Below, one piece after another: positions 1 to 8,446 of a stretch of 64,000 bases of DNA; position 1 is the first letter of the stretch, and each line of letters begins with the position of its first letter. The notes beneath the pieces were generated by a model, which saw nothing but the letters and a program-made list of their open reading frames with translations, made no database searches and was not told the origin of the DNA. The stretch covers positions 1-64,000 of the forward strand of contig JAOZHV010000008.1 of NCBI GenBank assembly GCA_026014725.1. The letters are read 5' to 3'. The DNA is from Candidatus Bathyarchaeota archaeon (GTDB lineage: Archaea > Thermoproteota > Bathyarchaeia > Bathyarchaeales > Bathycorpusculaceae). The position numbers were made by a program, and so were the translations under genes.

Positions 1-594
1 AATGACCGGTACAGGCTTGCAGGAATTGTCAATCTGAAGTTTCCAAGAGGTAACCCGCTCGCAGTTCACGCCGCCGATTTTGACATAACTCTCGCTGCCT
101 AAAACAGCGCCAGCATAGTCAGTGTATGTTGCCCCTGTAATCTTGGCCGTGCCCACCTCGACGTCTTGGGCTGGGAACTCTGCTTCGCACTCCAAAATGC
201 CGTCTATGTCGCATGTTAAGGTGGCTTTGTCGAATCTTGCGCCCTTGTAGAGTAGGCTTATGATGTCTGTGGCAGAGGCGAATTGGTCCTTGTAGTAGAG
301 CACTTGCAGGGATAGGCTGTTGTTTAGTTCTTGCTTGACGTACTGCAGCAGGTTTATGGGGGCATCCGATGGAATGGGATACTTGACTTTGAGAAGCGGT
401 TGCCTTAGTCCACGTTTGAGAGCAACAACATCAACTGAGCCTGTGCCTGGTACTTTGATGTTGTTTGGGTTTATGTCTGGCTCTAAGCTGCTGCAAGAGT
501 GCCCCAGCATCGCTGGATTTGCTGGAACTACGCCAAAAGTGCCTTCGGTGGCGTAGTAGAACTTTTCTTGGTCGCTGTGATAGGTGTCAACCAT
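1..594 (-). CDS. Phage-type major tail tube protein, C-terminus cut by window edge
   Basis: The minus-strand frame opens with ATG at 592-594 (MVDTYHSDQEKFYYATEGTF...) and stays open for 198 codons to the window edge, so the C-terminus is missing. The N-terminus, with a 'TEGTFGVVPANPAM' segment followed by beta-rich sequence, resembles tail tube proteins of siphovirus-like tails, which polymerise into the tail tube. It directly follows connector, head-closure and tail-completion genes, exactly where a tail tube gene lies in SPP1-like neck/tail modules. Family assignment rests on N-terminal pattern and gene order; another tail protein is possible. Tape measure and baseplate genes would be expected beyond the left edge. 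Confidence 0.68.
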   Translation of the reverse strand, partial: MVDTYHSDQEKFYYATEGTFGVVPANPAMLGHSCSSLEPDINPNNIKVPGTGSVDVVALKRGLRQPLLKVKYPIPSDAPINLLQYVKQELNNSLSLQVLYYKDQFASATDIISLLYKGARFDKATLTCDIDGILECEAEFPAQDVEVGTAKITGATYTDYAGAVLGSESYVKIGGVNCERVTSWKLQIDNSCKPVPVI

Positions 595-609
595 GTTTTT
601 CACCTGTGA

Positions 610-1626
610 CTATGAAATGGCTACTGACTCGAAGAGCCAAGCCACGATGACAATTTCTTCTTTGTAGAGGAACGGCTTAACGTCGGTTACATCGACATCT
701 CGGTAACTGTGCACGTCGCAAAACGTTATGCCCCGCACATCAACGGTTGCTTGGACGAAATCGCAGTACAAAACGGCAGGCGAAACCCCATCTGACGGGT
801 TAGTGGTCCGTGCCATCATGTAGAGGAAGCCGTCGTCGTTGACGTAGTTCGTGAGGTTTGATGTTAGAGTTACAGTCAGGGTTTCGTCTGTTCCTGAAAC
901 GCCAGTTTGTGGATTGCTCCAAGCGCCTGCGATGTTATCCCATATTTTTAGGGTTATACCGTTTCCCTGTGCTGCAAGCCCAAAACCTTCAAATGCCAAA
1001 ATTACTCGCTTTAAACACTGTTTTCTGGGTTCATTTCGGCTCTCTCCAGCTTTGGAGCCGATTTTGAAGCGGAAAAGCATAAACGCAAACTCACCGTTGC
1101 CAGTCGTGCTTTTAGTGGTCCTGAGGTCGTCGCTTCCCCAAAGGTTCGCGTACTCAGGATTTGACAGTTCTGTCCATGCAAGGCTAGACGGCTCAGGCTC
1201 GGTTGTGGATATTGCGTTATAGACCTTGTGAGTTGTAGACGTGGAGTCAATTGGGTAGAAGTTGTAGAATGTCCTGTAGGGCAGGTTGCGGTTTTCGGGA
1301 ATAATCAACAGCAGCTGCTCAAGCGCTTTATCTCGCATTACCCTGCCAACGTCTGCGTTTGCAGATGGCTTATCAACGGTTACTATAGTTGCTCTGAGGG
1401 AGTAGCTGCGTCTTCTTAGTTTGCCGTCTAAGGTGTGTTTTAGCTGTTGGCAGGGTTCAGAGGTTTTGGAGATGGTGATTTGGGCGTCGTAATCTTTGAG
1501 GAGTTCCCGGTCATAGTTTGCTTGAGAGCATAAGACTTGGGCTAATCCGCCATCATCTTTGACCACTCTAATTCGCGATTCGATGAGACGCAGAACTGTT
1601 ATGACAGGGTTCTCTGCTTCGCTCAA
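610..1626 (-). CDS. Probable tail completion/terminator protein with a large inserted domain
   Basis: 338 aa. Residues 1 to about 110 (ITVLRLIESRI... RRRSYSLRATIVTVD) and the last 45 residues (VDVRGITFCDVHSYRDVD) look like the two halves of a small alpha/beta tail-terminator domain. Between them, roughly residues 135-295, lies a beta-rich segment full of Trp, Gly, Asn and Thr that resembles a carbohydrate-binding-type beta sandwich. Known tail completion proteins (SPP1 gp17-like) are about 110-150 aa, so this one is more than twice normal size. ATGA overlap with the head-closure gene upstream and 15 bp to the tail tube gene downstream fit one late operon. The function is inferred from position and the split-domain pattern; no catalytic motif is visible. 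Confidence 0.5.
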   Translation of the reverse strand: MSEAENPVITVLRLIESRIRVVKDDGGLAQVLCSQANYDRELLKDYDAQITISKTSEPCQQLKHTLDGKLRRRSYSLRATIVTVDKPSANADVGRVMRDKALEQLLLIIPENRNLPYRTFYNFYPIDSTSTTHKVYNAISTTEPEPSSLAWTELSNPEYANLWGSDDLRTTKSTTGNGEFAFMLFRFKIGSKAGESRNEPRKQCLKRVILAFEGFGLAAQGNGITLKIWDNIAGAWSNPQTGVSGTDETLTVTLTSNLTNYVNDDGFLYMMARTTNPSDGVSPAVLYCDFVQATVDVRGITFCDVHSYRDVDVTDVKPFLYKEEIVIVAWLFESVAIS

Positions 1627-3014
1627 CTTGCTATTAGCCTCCTGGCTATACTTTTGAAGTAGAACCGCTGATTGGCAAATGTGAAGGGCGTTACTGTCTG
1701 GATTTCGTAGTCTTCGCCTTGGCGCCTAATTTTGTCGTGCACTCGGACAGGAAGGAAAGTATAGAAAGCCAAGTAGTCGTTTAGGTAGTAGCCCGCTTCT
1801 AACATTACTTGCTCAGCTTTGAGTGATGAAACAGCGGTTAGTAAATCCAAAGGTTCGCCATAAGTCACTGTTGTAGCGGCTTCTCGAACAGGATAGAGTG
1901 TGACTGTTTCGCCTTTGCTCTTCAGAATCTTGGTGAACTGGGTTACTGGCTCCTCGTAGTGTAGGAAAAGTTCGGCTAGCCAGCAAACCGTGACCATTGC
2001 CTGTTTGTTTTCGACATAGCTGTGGTTCGCATGCTTGGCGCCCCAGAACATGAATTCGTCTGCATGCTTGCCGATGATGTCTACGCTGAGTTTTAGGCTT
2101 GGCTTGTCGTGGTTTTGGCGGATTTTCCAAAGGATCCCGCTTGTGACGGCGTCGTAGTAGTCGCAAGCTGAGAATCGACCGAGGACGTCTATGTAGCCTG
2201 CCCAGCAGACTGCAGGGTCATAGGCTGGATACTTGGCGCTAGCTCGAATGTTGTTTAGGCTGTTGTAGACTTTTTGGCAACTGACACTCCAACCCTCAAC
2301 CTCGTACAAGCCAATCAAGGCATAGGCAAACGGGTCATCGTAGACCTCATTTTCAGTTAAGCCGACTCTGTGCCATTTGCCATCTGCAGGGTCAAAATCA
2401 AGCCAAAGGTTCTCAAAACCCTCTCGCAGAAAGCCTATTGCTTTGCTCATAATGCCCTGGTAGACTGAAGCGTTAGCGACATCGTGTTTTTCAGCTAACA
2501 CCTTTAGGCCGATCAAGCCATAGAGGCATTCAACGTCCAGTTGCAGAAGCCATGCATCACCAATCGTGACGGCTCTTGCAAAGCCGCCGTAGGCCTGCTG
2601 GTCCTGCATGGTTTTAAGGAAAGTTCCACCCGCCAGCTTAGCAGCATCCAAATATTGAGAATGACCCGTGAGTTCATAGGCTCTTAGCAGCGAAGGTATC
2701 GTTCGGCAGGCGTCTACGCTGTAGTAGTAGGTGCTGACTTCTGCGCTTTGAAACCCTCCATATGCCTTACGCGCGGGGTCGAGGCACTGCTGAGTGAGAA
2801 CCCAATCGGCTAAGCTCACGATTTTGGTGTAGATGTCGGCTTTTCTGTCCTCAAACTGTGGGGCAGAGTAGGCTTCACGTAGGAAGTCGATGGCAAAGCT
2901 AGCCGCTAAAACACCTTTACCAAAAACGGGGTCTGGCGTGCTGGGTGGAATAATGTAGACATAGGGCGCATAGTCCATGACGAATTGGTAGTAGGCTTCA
3001 GGTACAGTTCCCAT
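1623..3014 (-). CDS. Head-closure (neck) protein fused to an alpha/alpha-toroid domain
   Basis: 463 aa. Residues about 1-350 form repeated helical hairpins with aromatic, Gly-rich turns (for example YYYSVDACRTIPSLLRAYEL, AYGGFARAVTIGDAW, YDDPFAYALIGLYEVEGW), the pattern of six-hairpin glycosidase/lyase-like alpha/alpha toroids. Residues about 355-463 (VTQFTKILKSKGETVTLYPV ... VRVHDKIRRQGEDYEIQTV ... YFKSIARRLI) look like a phage head-tail adaptor of about 105 aa, as in SPP1 gp16-like proteins. It lies between the connector and tail-completion genes, the canonical head-closure position. The toroid could be a glycan-binding or glycan-cleaving decoration on the virion neck, which is inference. 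No signal peptide. Start ATG 3014, two bases after the connector stop. Confidence 0.6.
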   Translation of the reverse strand: MGTVPEAYYQFVMDYAPYVYIIPPSTPDPVFGKGVLAASFAIDFLREAYSAPQFEDRKADIYTKIVSLADWVLTQQCLDPARKAYGGFQSAEVSTYYYSVDACRTIPSLLRAYELTGHSQYLDAAKLAGGTFLKTMQDQQAYGGFARAVTIGDAWLLQLDVECLYGLIGLKVLAEKHDVANASVYQGIMSKAIGFLREGFENLWLDFDPADGKWHRVGLTENEVYDDPFAYALIGLYEVEGWSVSCQKVYNSLNNIRASAKYPAYDPAVCWAGYIDVLGRFSACDYYDAVTSGILWKIRQNHDKPSLKLSVDIIGKHADEFMFWGAKHANHSYVENKQAMVTVCWLAELFLHYEEPVTQFTKILKSKGETVTLYPVREAATTVTYGEPLDLLTAVSSLKAEQVMLEAGYYLNDYLAFYTFLPVRVHDKIRRQGEDYEIQTVTPFTFANQRFYFKSIARRLIAS

Positions 3015-3016
3015 GG

Positions 3017-3367
3017 CTAAGCGCTCCCCACGTAAGGCTCTTTGAGGCTGGCAAGAATCCGCTCGAATTCATTTTGCAGAACGGTTAAGCTGGGCAGTGA
3101 AGAATTGGAACTGCTTAGGTCGCCGACACTGAAATTTAATCCGATTGCTGAGCCGCCCGTCAAATAGCAGACAGCGTAAATGGCTGCCAAGAGCGTTATG
3201 GCTTCTTTTTGGGAGTCAGTGCAGTTTTGGTAGTCGATATCAGCGGAGAGTTCCAGCTCTAAAGTGACCTCTGCACGCTTAATCATCTTTAGAACTTTAA
3301 CGTCAGAAATATCCGAATCCTTCAGGTTAAGGGCATCTCTGACGTCTTCCGCTGATACGCTACCCAT
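3017..3367 (-). CDS. Head-tail connector protein (gp15/gp6-like)
   Basis: 116 aa, mostly alpha-helical: VSAEDVRDALNLKDSDISD, then KMIKRAEVTLELEL, then a hydrophobic helix with AAIYAVCYLTGG and a C-terminal helix. This is the layout of small head-tail connectors that ring the portal: an N-terminal 'x-x-V-R-x-L' start, a central helix pair and a Gly-rich turn. It sits between the portal side and the head-closure gene in a tightly packed minus-strand operon. Length is typical for the family. The family call is from pattern and synteny. Confidence 0.62.
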   Translation of the reverse strand: MGSVSAEDVRDALNLKDSDISDVKVLKMIKRAEVTLELELSADIDYQNCTDSQKEAITLLAAIYAVCYLTGGSAIGLNFSVGDLSSSNSSLPSLTVLQNEFERILASLKEPYVGSA

Positions 3368-3370
3368 CCT

Positions 3371-3571
3371 TTATGCAGCTCCTGCGCTTTCTTGCGGTTT
3401 GCCGCCGAGCAGTTCTTTGATGCCTGCAATTATTCCGCCAACCATGGAGCTGCCAAGAATGCCTAGCTCGACGTTTCCAACTGGAAAGCCAAGCCCCATC
3501 CAAGTAGCCACCGGTGGCAGAACGAAAGCGGCAAACATCAAAAGCGCCTGCTGCTTGTCTGACAACTTCAT
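3371..3571 (-). CDS. Small two-helix membrane protein in the virion operon
   Basis: 66 aa with two predicted membrane helices (QQALLMFAAFVLPPVATWMG and LGILGSSMVGGIIAGIKELL) separated by a short turn, and a short polar tail. It overlaps the portal stop by 4 bp (ATGA) and precedes the connector gene by 3 bp. Size and topology resemble holins, but archaeal tailed viruses often carry unassigned small membrane proteins in this region, and its position inside the head module is unusual for a lysis gene. Function unknown. Confidence 0.55.
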   Translation of the reverse strand: MKLSDKQQALLMFAAFVLPPVATWMGLGFPVGNVELGILGSSMVGGIIAGIKELLGGKPQESAGAA

Positions 3572-4818
3572 TTCTGTTTTACCTCCTTACCTTGAACACC
3601 CGTCTGCTCTGGTGTGCTTGTGGGTTGGGCGTCCCAGAGTTCCCAACCAAATTTGACCGCGTTCTTTCGGAACTCTTCAGCCCTAACCAGTCCAAGCTCA
3701 GCAGCCTTGATCAGGTCGGCTGGAACCAGTTCAGGCGTTTCGGGACTGCCAAAATTCAACCTAACCTTCGCTTTAGCAGCGTCTAATCCTGCCTGAGCTA
3801 CGGTGATAGCGAAGATTTCTTTCTCTACTTGGCGCTTGATGTAGCGCTGGACAGGTTTTATGAGCATGTCCTGCAGGTCTAAGGCTGCCCTTGCGCTAGC
3901 TTCAGTGAAGCCTGGAGTGCTAAACAGCCGTGGCAAAGGCGTTTCACAACCCAGGTAGAATTGGTTGACCATGTGGTCGATGTAATACTCGAAGCGTGCC
4001 CGCGGGTCAATCGTTACTGGAAAAACGCCGACGTTTTTGGCGCCGCTGAAAAGCCACTGCCCCTCTTCTGGGCGGTTTTTGATTGCGCTTTCGTACTTTT
4101 TGATGGTGTCCTCTTTCTGCCCTTCGAGTTGCACGACAACGTCCGGTCCAGCGTACTTGGTGAATATGCTGGGCAAAATCTTCTCTATCTTAGCTTTCAT
4201 CCAAGCGTAGGATGGGCGCTTGTCGGTGTCAACTGTTAAGGTGTGCAGGAGAACTTGGAGCAAGCCGACGCCAAAACCAGATGGCACGTCACTGTTAAGA
4301 TGCCAATGGATAACCGCCTGGGGTTTGAGTTCGTTTCCAGCATTGCCGCCATAAGTGCCTGACAGCTGGTAACCCGTAACTTTGTAAGGAATTTTTAGAT
4401 TGGGAACAGTGCTTAAGCCAATACGTTGGACTGCGTCGATGGGCATGCGGAGTGAATCGGTTAGCCGTTCAGGAGTGAGTTTGAGCCAAAAATCGTTACC
4501 GCAGCCAATCAAAGGCTTTGCCATTTCGTTAAGCAAGCCATCGAGGTTGATGTCTTCACAGAATTTGTCCACGGCTGCTTTGGCTTCGGCGGCTTTCTCG
4601 TATTTTTCATCTGCCGTAGTGTAGAACCCCATGCCAACAGTCGAAGCGGCCAGTAGATCCACGCTGCTTTTGCAGGTTGGGTCTCGGTCATAGAGCTTCA
4701 TCACATCGGCGAGCGGAATGCATGACGTGTCAAAGAAGACTCTGCCGTTTGGAGACGCAACTCCTGAAGCTGGCGCATAGGAAAGTACTTCCTTGATTTT
4801 CTTGATGACTTTGCTCAT
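3568..4818 (-). CDS. Portal protein
   Basis: 416 aa. The N-terminal third contains the typical portal opening (DVMKLYDRDPTCKSSVDLLA, then a GNDFWLKL strand). The middle has the wing/stem region (QAVIHWHLNSDVPSGFGVGL ... FTKYAGPDVVVQLEG), and the C-terminal part has the 'YYIDHMVNQFYLGCETPLPR' and 'TEASARAALDLQD' helices seen in siphovirus portals. Portals form the dodecameric DNA channel at one capsid vertex. Here the gene lies downstream of the capsid gene; in most siphoviruses portal precedes protease and capsid, so the order is altered. Start ATG 4818. Confidence 0.85.
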   Translation of the reverse strand: MSKVIKKIKEVLSYAPASGVASPNGRVFFDTSCIPLADVMKLYDRDPTCKSSVDLLAASTVGMGFYTTADEKYEKAAEAKAAVDKFCEDINLDGLLNEMAKPLIGCGNDFWLKLTPERLTDSLRMPIDAVQRIGLSTVPNLKIPYKVTGYQLSGTYGGNAGNELKPQAVIHWHLNSDVPSGFGVGLLQVLLHTLTVDTDKRPSYAWMKAKIEKILPSIFTKYAGPDVVVQLEGQKEDTIKKYESAIKNRPEEGQWLFSGAKNVGVFPVTIDPRARFEYYIDHMVNQFYLGCETPLPRLFSTPGFTEASARAALDLQDMLIKPVQRYIKRQVEKEIFAITVAQAGLDAAKAKVRLNFGSPETPELVPADLIKAAELGLVRAEEFRKNAVKFGWELWDAQPTSTPEQTGVQGKEVKQK

Positions 4819-4889
4819 GACGTTTTAACCCTGAAGTTTTTGTTTAGCCCAAAAAAAGAGGGAAAATAGCGTATTGTTTGCCATGGCGT

Positions 4890-5843
4890 TTAGGTCATGG
4901 TTTGCTTAACGTTGGTCATGCGTGCGATAGCTTTGGAGCGGAGAATGCCAGCGCCAAACCGTGTAGTTCCACGTACACCGTACTTGCCAGTTTTGACGTC
5001 TTCCCAGTCTTCCACGGTTACATCTCGGCGAAGAAGCATAACTGAAGCCACGCGGATATCGATTGCATACATTGTTCCGTTGGGAACCAGAGTGCTTGAC
5101 TGTACAGTCATGCCTAGCACGCTACCGATAGTGCCTTGAGCGATGTCGGTCTCATTACTTGGCAAATAGACGGATTTCACAAACTTGTCATCATTGAGCA
5201 GTTGGTGCAGTTGCATCTCGTTAATCGCCAGCACGTTAGGATGCCATTTTTCTCTTCGGACGGCTTCATGCAAACTCAAAAGAGACGCCCAACTTGCCAC
5301 GGCTCCGCCACCAGCTAACTCTGCGCCTGTTGCCAAATCAGCAGCCAGAACCGCGGCGTACAGAGCAAGTATGGCTTCGGTTTCTTTTTGTCCCAGTGCT
5401 CTGCCTATGTTGTCGACTGCTTTGCTCATGACGTTCCATGTGGCGTCTTCCAGGTATTCGCGGGTCCATTCGTCTGAGGATTCGGCTAGCTGGTTTGTGT
5501 AGATGTCCACGGTTGAGGGTTTCTTTGCGCTTAGTCTTGTGACTGCGCCTTCAGCATAGCGATAACCGACTGCCCCTTCATCAAGTGGGAACCGTTCCAT
5601 TGCCTCGGTTGTCGGCATGACGGTTATGATGTTTCTACCGATCAGCTCTGGCCATGCGGCGTCCACCATGGTGTCGTGCATTCTGCCCAAGGCGCCTGCA
5701 GCATCGCTGAAGAAGCCTTCTTTGACGCCCATCTGCACGTACCGTTTGAGGAATGGGTGGTCGGCTTTCTGCTTTAGCTTCTCGTAGAGTTCCCGTTGGT
5801 CGTTTGGCTTAGCCATCAAGTTTTCATAGAGTCTTGGCTTCAT
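4890..5843 (-). CDS. Major capsid protein, HK97 fold
   Basis: 317 aa. An N-terminal helical arm is followed by an extended loop (GRNIITVMPTTEAMERFPL), a long spine helix, and a C-terminal part with GSVLGMTVQSSTLVPNGTMY, IDIRVASVMLLRRDV and VEDWEDVKTGKYGVRGTTRFG. That alternation and the closing 'RFGAGILRSKAIARM' match HK97-fold capsid proteins of archaeal and bacterial tailed viruses. It follows a capsid cement gene and a prohead protease gene, consistent with a maturing procapsid. A 71-bp gap with no gene separates it from the portal gene. Confidence 0.85.
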   Translation of the reverse strand: MKPRLYENLMAKPNDQRELYEKLKQKADHPFLKRYVQMGVKEGFFSDAAGALGRMHDTMVDAAWPELIGRNIITVMPTTEAMERFPLDEGAVGYRYAEGAVTRLSAKKPSTVDIYTNQLAESSDEWTREYLEDATWNVMSKAVDNIGRALGQKETEAILALYAAVLAADLATGAELAGGGAVASWASLLSLHEAVRREKWHPNVLAINEMQLHQLLNDDKFVKSVYLPSNETDIAQGTIGSVLGMTVQSSTLVPNGTMYAIDIRVASVMLLRRDVTVEDWEDVKTGKYGVRGTTRFGAGILRSKAIARMTNVKQTMT

Positions 5844-5849
5844 TTCGGG

Positions 5850-6278
5850 TCACTTTCCAACAGTTATGAAAATCAGGTCGCCATCGTTGACTGCGGATTC
5901 AAGGGCTGTGCCAAGTTTGCGGTTGTAGAATATGGTGTAGGTTGCAGCGCCGCCTTCGTCTACTGGCTGGTCCACGAGCTGAGAGACTTTGCCGCCTGCA
6001 GCACTGCATACAGCTTTACCTCGTGCGATGGCTCCGTTTGCTACGACTTTGACTTTGCCTTTTCTGAGGACTGGGCACATTTCTGTGGCAAGAACGGTTT
6101 TGGTTGCGATGCCTATGGCGTCATCTCCGCCTGGGCTTGGCGAAACCTTGTCGTCAGCGCTCAAATAGACGGGTGAACCTTTGGTGATGCCGACTGCGGC
6201 TTCAAAAGATTCGATTTGGACTGTTGGGTCGTCGGTTTCTCCTGCAGCTATCGAAGCATTGTCTGTTTTATCGACCAT
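5850..6278 (-). CDS. Capsid cement / head decoration protein (DUF2190-like)
   Basis: 142 aa, almost entirely beta-strand sequence: 'AAVGITKGSPVYLSADDKVS', 'DDAIGIATKTVLATEMCPVL', 'KGKVKVVANGAIARGKAVCS', ending in DGDLIFITVGK. This is the pattern of DUF2190-type capsid-stabilising proteins, small beta barrels that bind the outside of HK97-fold capsids. It is encoded 6 bp upstream of the capsid gene, the usual arrangement. Start ATG 6278. Confidence 0.75.
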   Translation of the reverse strand: MVDKTDNASIAAGETDDPTVQIESFEAAVGITKGSPVYLSADDKVSPSPGGDDAIGIATKTVLATEMCPVLRKGKVKVVANGAIARGKAVCSAAGGKVSQLVDQPVDEGGAATYTIFYNRKLGTALESAVNDGDLIFITVGK

Positions 6279-6356
6279 TCAAAATCAATTCAGTTCTAAA
6301 CTTTGAATTTCCCAAAGTTCGTCCTTTGGTACTCTTCCCCACAAAAGTGAGCAAAA

Positions 6357-7463
6357 TCATGGTTTCTTCAACCTCTCCTTAGCAATAGAGCTCTCCTTGT
6401 CAAGCACTCCACGCATCTCTTGACACATCCTCTGTGGCCCCAGATGCCAAGAATGCTCAACCGCCCTAGACGGGAACTTATCCCGTACACGGTCAAGACT
6501 TGAAAGGTGCTCAACAACAGGCATCAACGTCGGCGGGTCTTTTAGCAGGTCCACGCCTGGCACCAGCTTTTTGAGTTGCTCAACAGTCTGGTTTGCACCC
6601 GCAAGCTTAGTCTCGGTTTCAGCAAGCTTGGCTTTCAGTTGCTCTGCCGTGTTGTCCAAATTGCATACGGAGCTTTCGATTTTGAGTTCACCAGCAGCCG
6701 AACACAACTTTTTGAGCGCTTGAGCCTTAAGTTCAGGCGAAATCTTTGTTTGGTCGAGCCGCTGCAGGGCAGCAACGACGTGAGCTTGGTCGAGGTTGCC
6801 TTCTGCGTTCTTGTACTCTAAATGCCGTAGGCTGCGTGGCGTGGTTTTGCCTTGATCGTCTTTGGTGCCTCCGGGTTCGATAGCGGCAAAACAATCGTCC
6901 GGCAGGTTGTTGACGTAGGCGGTGTCCCATTCTGCCTCTTGAACACCAGCCTTTCGGAGTGCCTCTGCGATTTTTGTATTTACGAGCTTTTCTAAAACTT
7001 GAACATTGGTTTCGGGGATGCCTGGAACGGCTACTAGGCTTAACTCAGCGTTGTGCAGGCCATGGGGAACTTTGCCATCCACAACATCGACCGCCTCATA
7101 ATCAGCACCGACGCTTACATGCTGAACGAGGCCTTTGCGGATTTTCTCGGCGGTTTCCCCATCGTAAATCTCCGCCTCATACCAGAGGTTGTGGCCATCC
7201 CAGTCAGTTTTAGTCACCTTGCCGACGGCGTTAGGCACAGCGACATGCTCAATATACACGGGTGCATTGGCCAGTTTGCTTGAAAAGCTCTGCAGCTCCT
7301 CGGAAGTGTAGATATTGAGGTTTCGGCTCATACCTGTGCACATGGCCACGCCCCGAATACGCAAGGGCTTACCTGACATGGCTTCAAGAACGGTAAAAGG
7401 CAAAAGCGAAGATAGATGTTCCCGAACACGTTTATCCTTGCTGCCAGAGCTCTCTTGAGACAT
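6357..7463 (-). CDS. Prohead protease with C-terminal scaffold-like region
   Basis: 368 aa. Residues about 25-160 match HK97-type prohead proteases (peptidase U35/S78): KPLRIRGVAMCTG, the catalytic His in APVYIEHVAVPNAVGKV, the Ser in VQHVSVGADYE, and the closing AELSLVAVPGIPETNVQVL. Residues about 165-265 hold an extra alpha-rich segment (AAIEPGGTKDD ... RHLEYKNAEGNLDQAHVVAA). Residues about 265-310 form a coiled coil (LKAKLAETETKLAGANQTVE), as in scaffolding delta domains. It probably cleaves itself and the scaffold during head maturation. It is the first gene of the head block. Confidence 0.8.
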   Translation of the reverse strand: MSQESSGSKDKRVREHLSSLLPFTVLEAMSGKPLRIRGVAMCTGMSRNLNIYTSEELQSFSSKLANAPVYIEHVAVPNAVGKVTKTDWDGHNLWYEAEIYDGETAEKIRKGLVQHVSVGADYEAVDVVDGKVPHGLHNAELSLVAVPGIPETNVQVLEKLVNTKIAEALRKAGVQEAEWDTAYVNNLPDDCFAAIEPGGTKDDQGKTTPRSLRHLEYKNAEGNLDQAHVVAALQRLDQTKISPELKAQALKKLCSAAGELKIESSVCNLDNTAEQLKAKLAETETKLAGANQTVEQLKKLVPGVDLLKDPPTLMPVVEHLSSLDRVRDKFPSRAVEHSWHLGPQRMCQEMRGVLDKESSIAKERLKKP

Positions 7464-7543
7464 AACTAAATCACCAAGAAAACAATCCGAGAACTACCCA
7501 TTAATGGATTGAGAGTGCAAATACGCTACTAGCGCAAACACGC

Positions 7544-7738
7544 TTACACAGAAATTTTTAAATTAAGACTCCTAAAAAACTCCAAATCAGCTTCCGCTTG
7601 CTTAATCTTCTTCAAAGCGTTTAACCGCGAACGAGTGACAGTTGGCGCTTCAATCCTAAGCTTGCCTGCAATCCTATAATCATTCAACCCCTCGGACCAA
7701 TAGCGCAAAATCTTCTTTTCTCGCTCAGTCAACGCCAC
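7544..7738 (-). CDS. Small LuxR-type helix-turn-helix protein
   Basis: 64 aa. LTEREKKILRYWSEGLNDYR followed by IAGKLRIEAPTVTRSRLNAL is a clear LuxR/GerE-type helix-turn-helix, with a short C-terminal helix. It stands between viral regulators and the head genes, 1 bp after the 188-aa gene. It may regulate late genes; a small terminase-like DNA-binding role is also possible, because no terminase small subunit is otherwise visible here. No partner domain is present. Confidence 0.7.
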   Translation of the reverse strand: MALTEREKKILRYWSEGLNDYRIAGKLRIEAPTVTRSRLNALKKIKQAEADLEFFRSLNLKISV

Positions 7739-7739
7739 G

Positions 7740-8306
7740 TTATTTCTCCTCTTCAGAACCGCTATGTAGAGACACGCCTTCGGCTAGCAAATCCTTCTCC
7801 GATACTCTGTAAGCGTCCACACCGAAGCTTGTCATTGCCCAGCACCAACCCCGTCGCTCAACAACAGTCGAATCCAACTCCTTAGCCAGCCGCTTATTCA
7901 TCCGAACAATCCGACGAGTAACCTGATGACGAGCAACCCTGAAGTCAGTTAGCTTCGCCGCTATGTCTTTAGGCAACAGCCCAGGAGCGCCCGCTTCAAA
8001 TAACAACTGCAGAATAGCCTTGTCAACCTCGTCACAGCAGGCAGCCTCTTCAATAAGTGACTTCTCAAAATGCAGTGAATCCTTCAAACCCGCAAAAATA
8101 ACCTTGAGCAACAGCTTAATCTCAGCTACGTCACGGTCCAGTTTCTTGTCCTTAGCAAGCAAATACTTGAGCTTTCCAACTTTATCGGCTTGGCTACGCT
8201 TCGTTTTTACCGCTTTTTCGCCTGAAATGCCCATGTTTTGAACAGGTTCTTTGCTTGCTTCCATATCAAAATGCACACTCCAAGAGTTCCGCTTCATGCA
8301 GAGCAA
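7740..8306 (-). CDS. Winged-helix DNA-binding protein of the provirus
   Basis: 188 aa. The second half (EVDKAILQLLFEAGAPGLLP, KDIAAKLTDFRVARHQVTRR, IVRMNKRLAKELDSTVVERR) reads as a winged helix with a long recognition helix. The N-terminal half is Lys-rich and helical. The start is uncertain: ATG 8306 gives an extra MLCMKRNSWSVHFD segment, and the internal ATG at residue 15 (MEASKEPVQ) may be the real start. It is probably a viral regulator co-transcribed with the small HTH gene below it. No known family was recognised. Confidence 0.6.
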   Translation of the reverse strand: MLCMKRNSWSVHFDMEASKEPVQNMGISGEKAVKTKRSQADKVGKLKYLLAKDKKLDRDVAEIKLLLKVIFAGLKDSLHFEKSLIEEAACCDEVDKAILQLLFEAGAPGLLPKDIAAKLTDFRVARHQVTRRIVRMNKRLAKELDSTVVERRGWCWAMTSFGVDAYRVSEKDLLAEGVSLHSGSEEEK

Positions 8307-8446
8307 CCACTTTTAACCGTCTGACAGCTACACCAAATAACCGTAGAAAAGCAACTCCTGAAAAGCATGGACTTTTTCCATGCCCTCGGTTATGTCTCAA
8401 AAGGGCTTTTGAACAGGTTTTAACAGCTAAAAACCTAAAACTGAAG

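Noticed and set aside
3371-3571. Holin
   Set aside because: Two membrane helices alone are not enough, and its place inside the head module is not typical of lysis genes.
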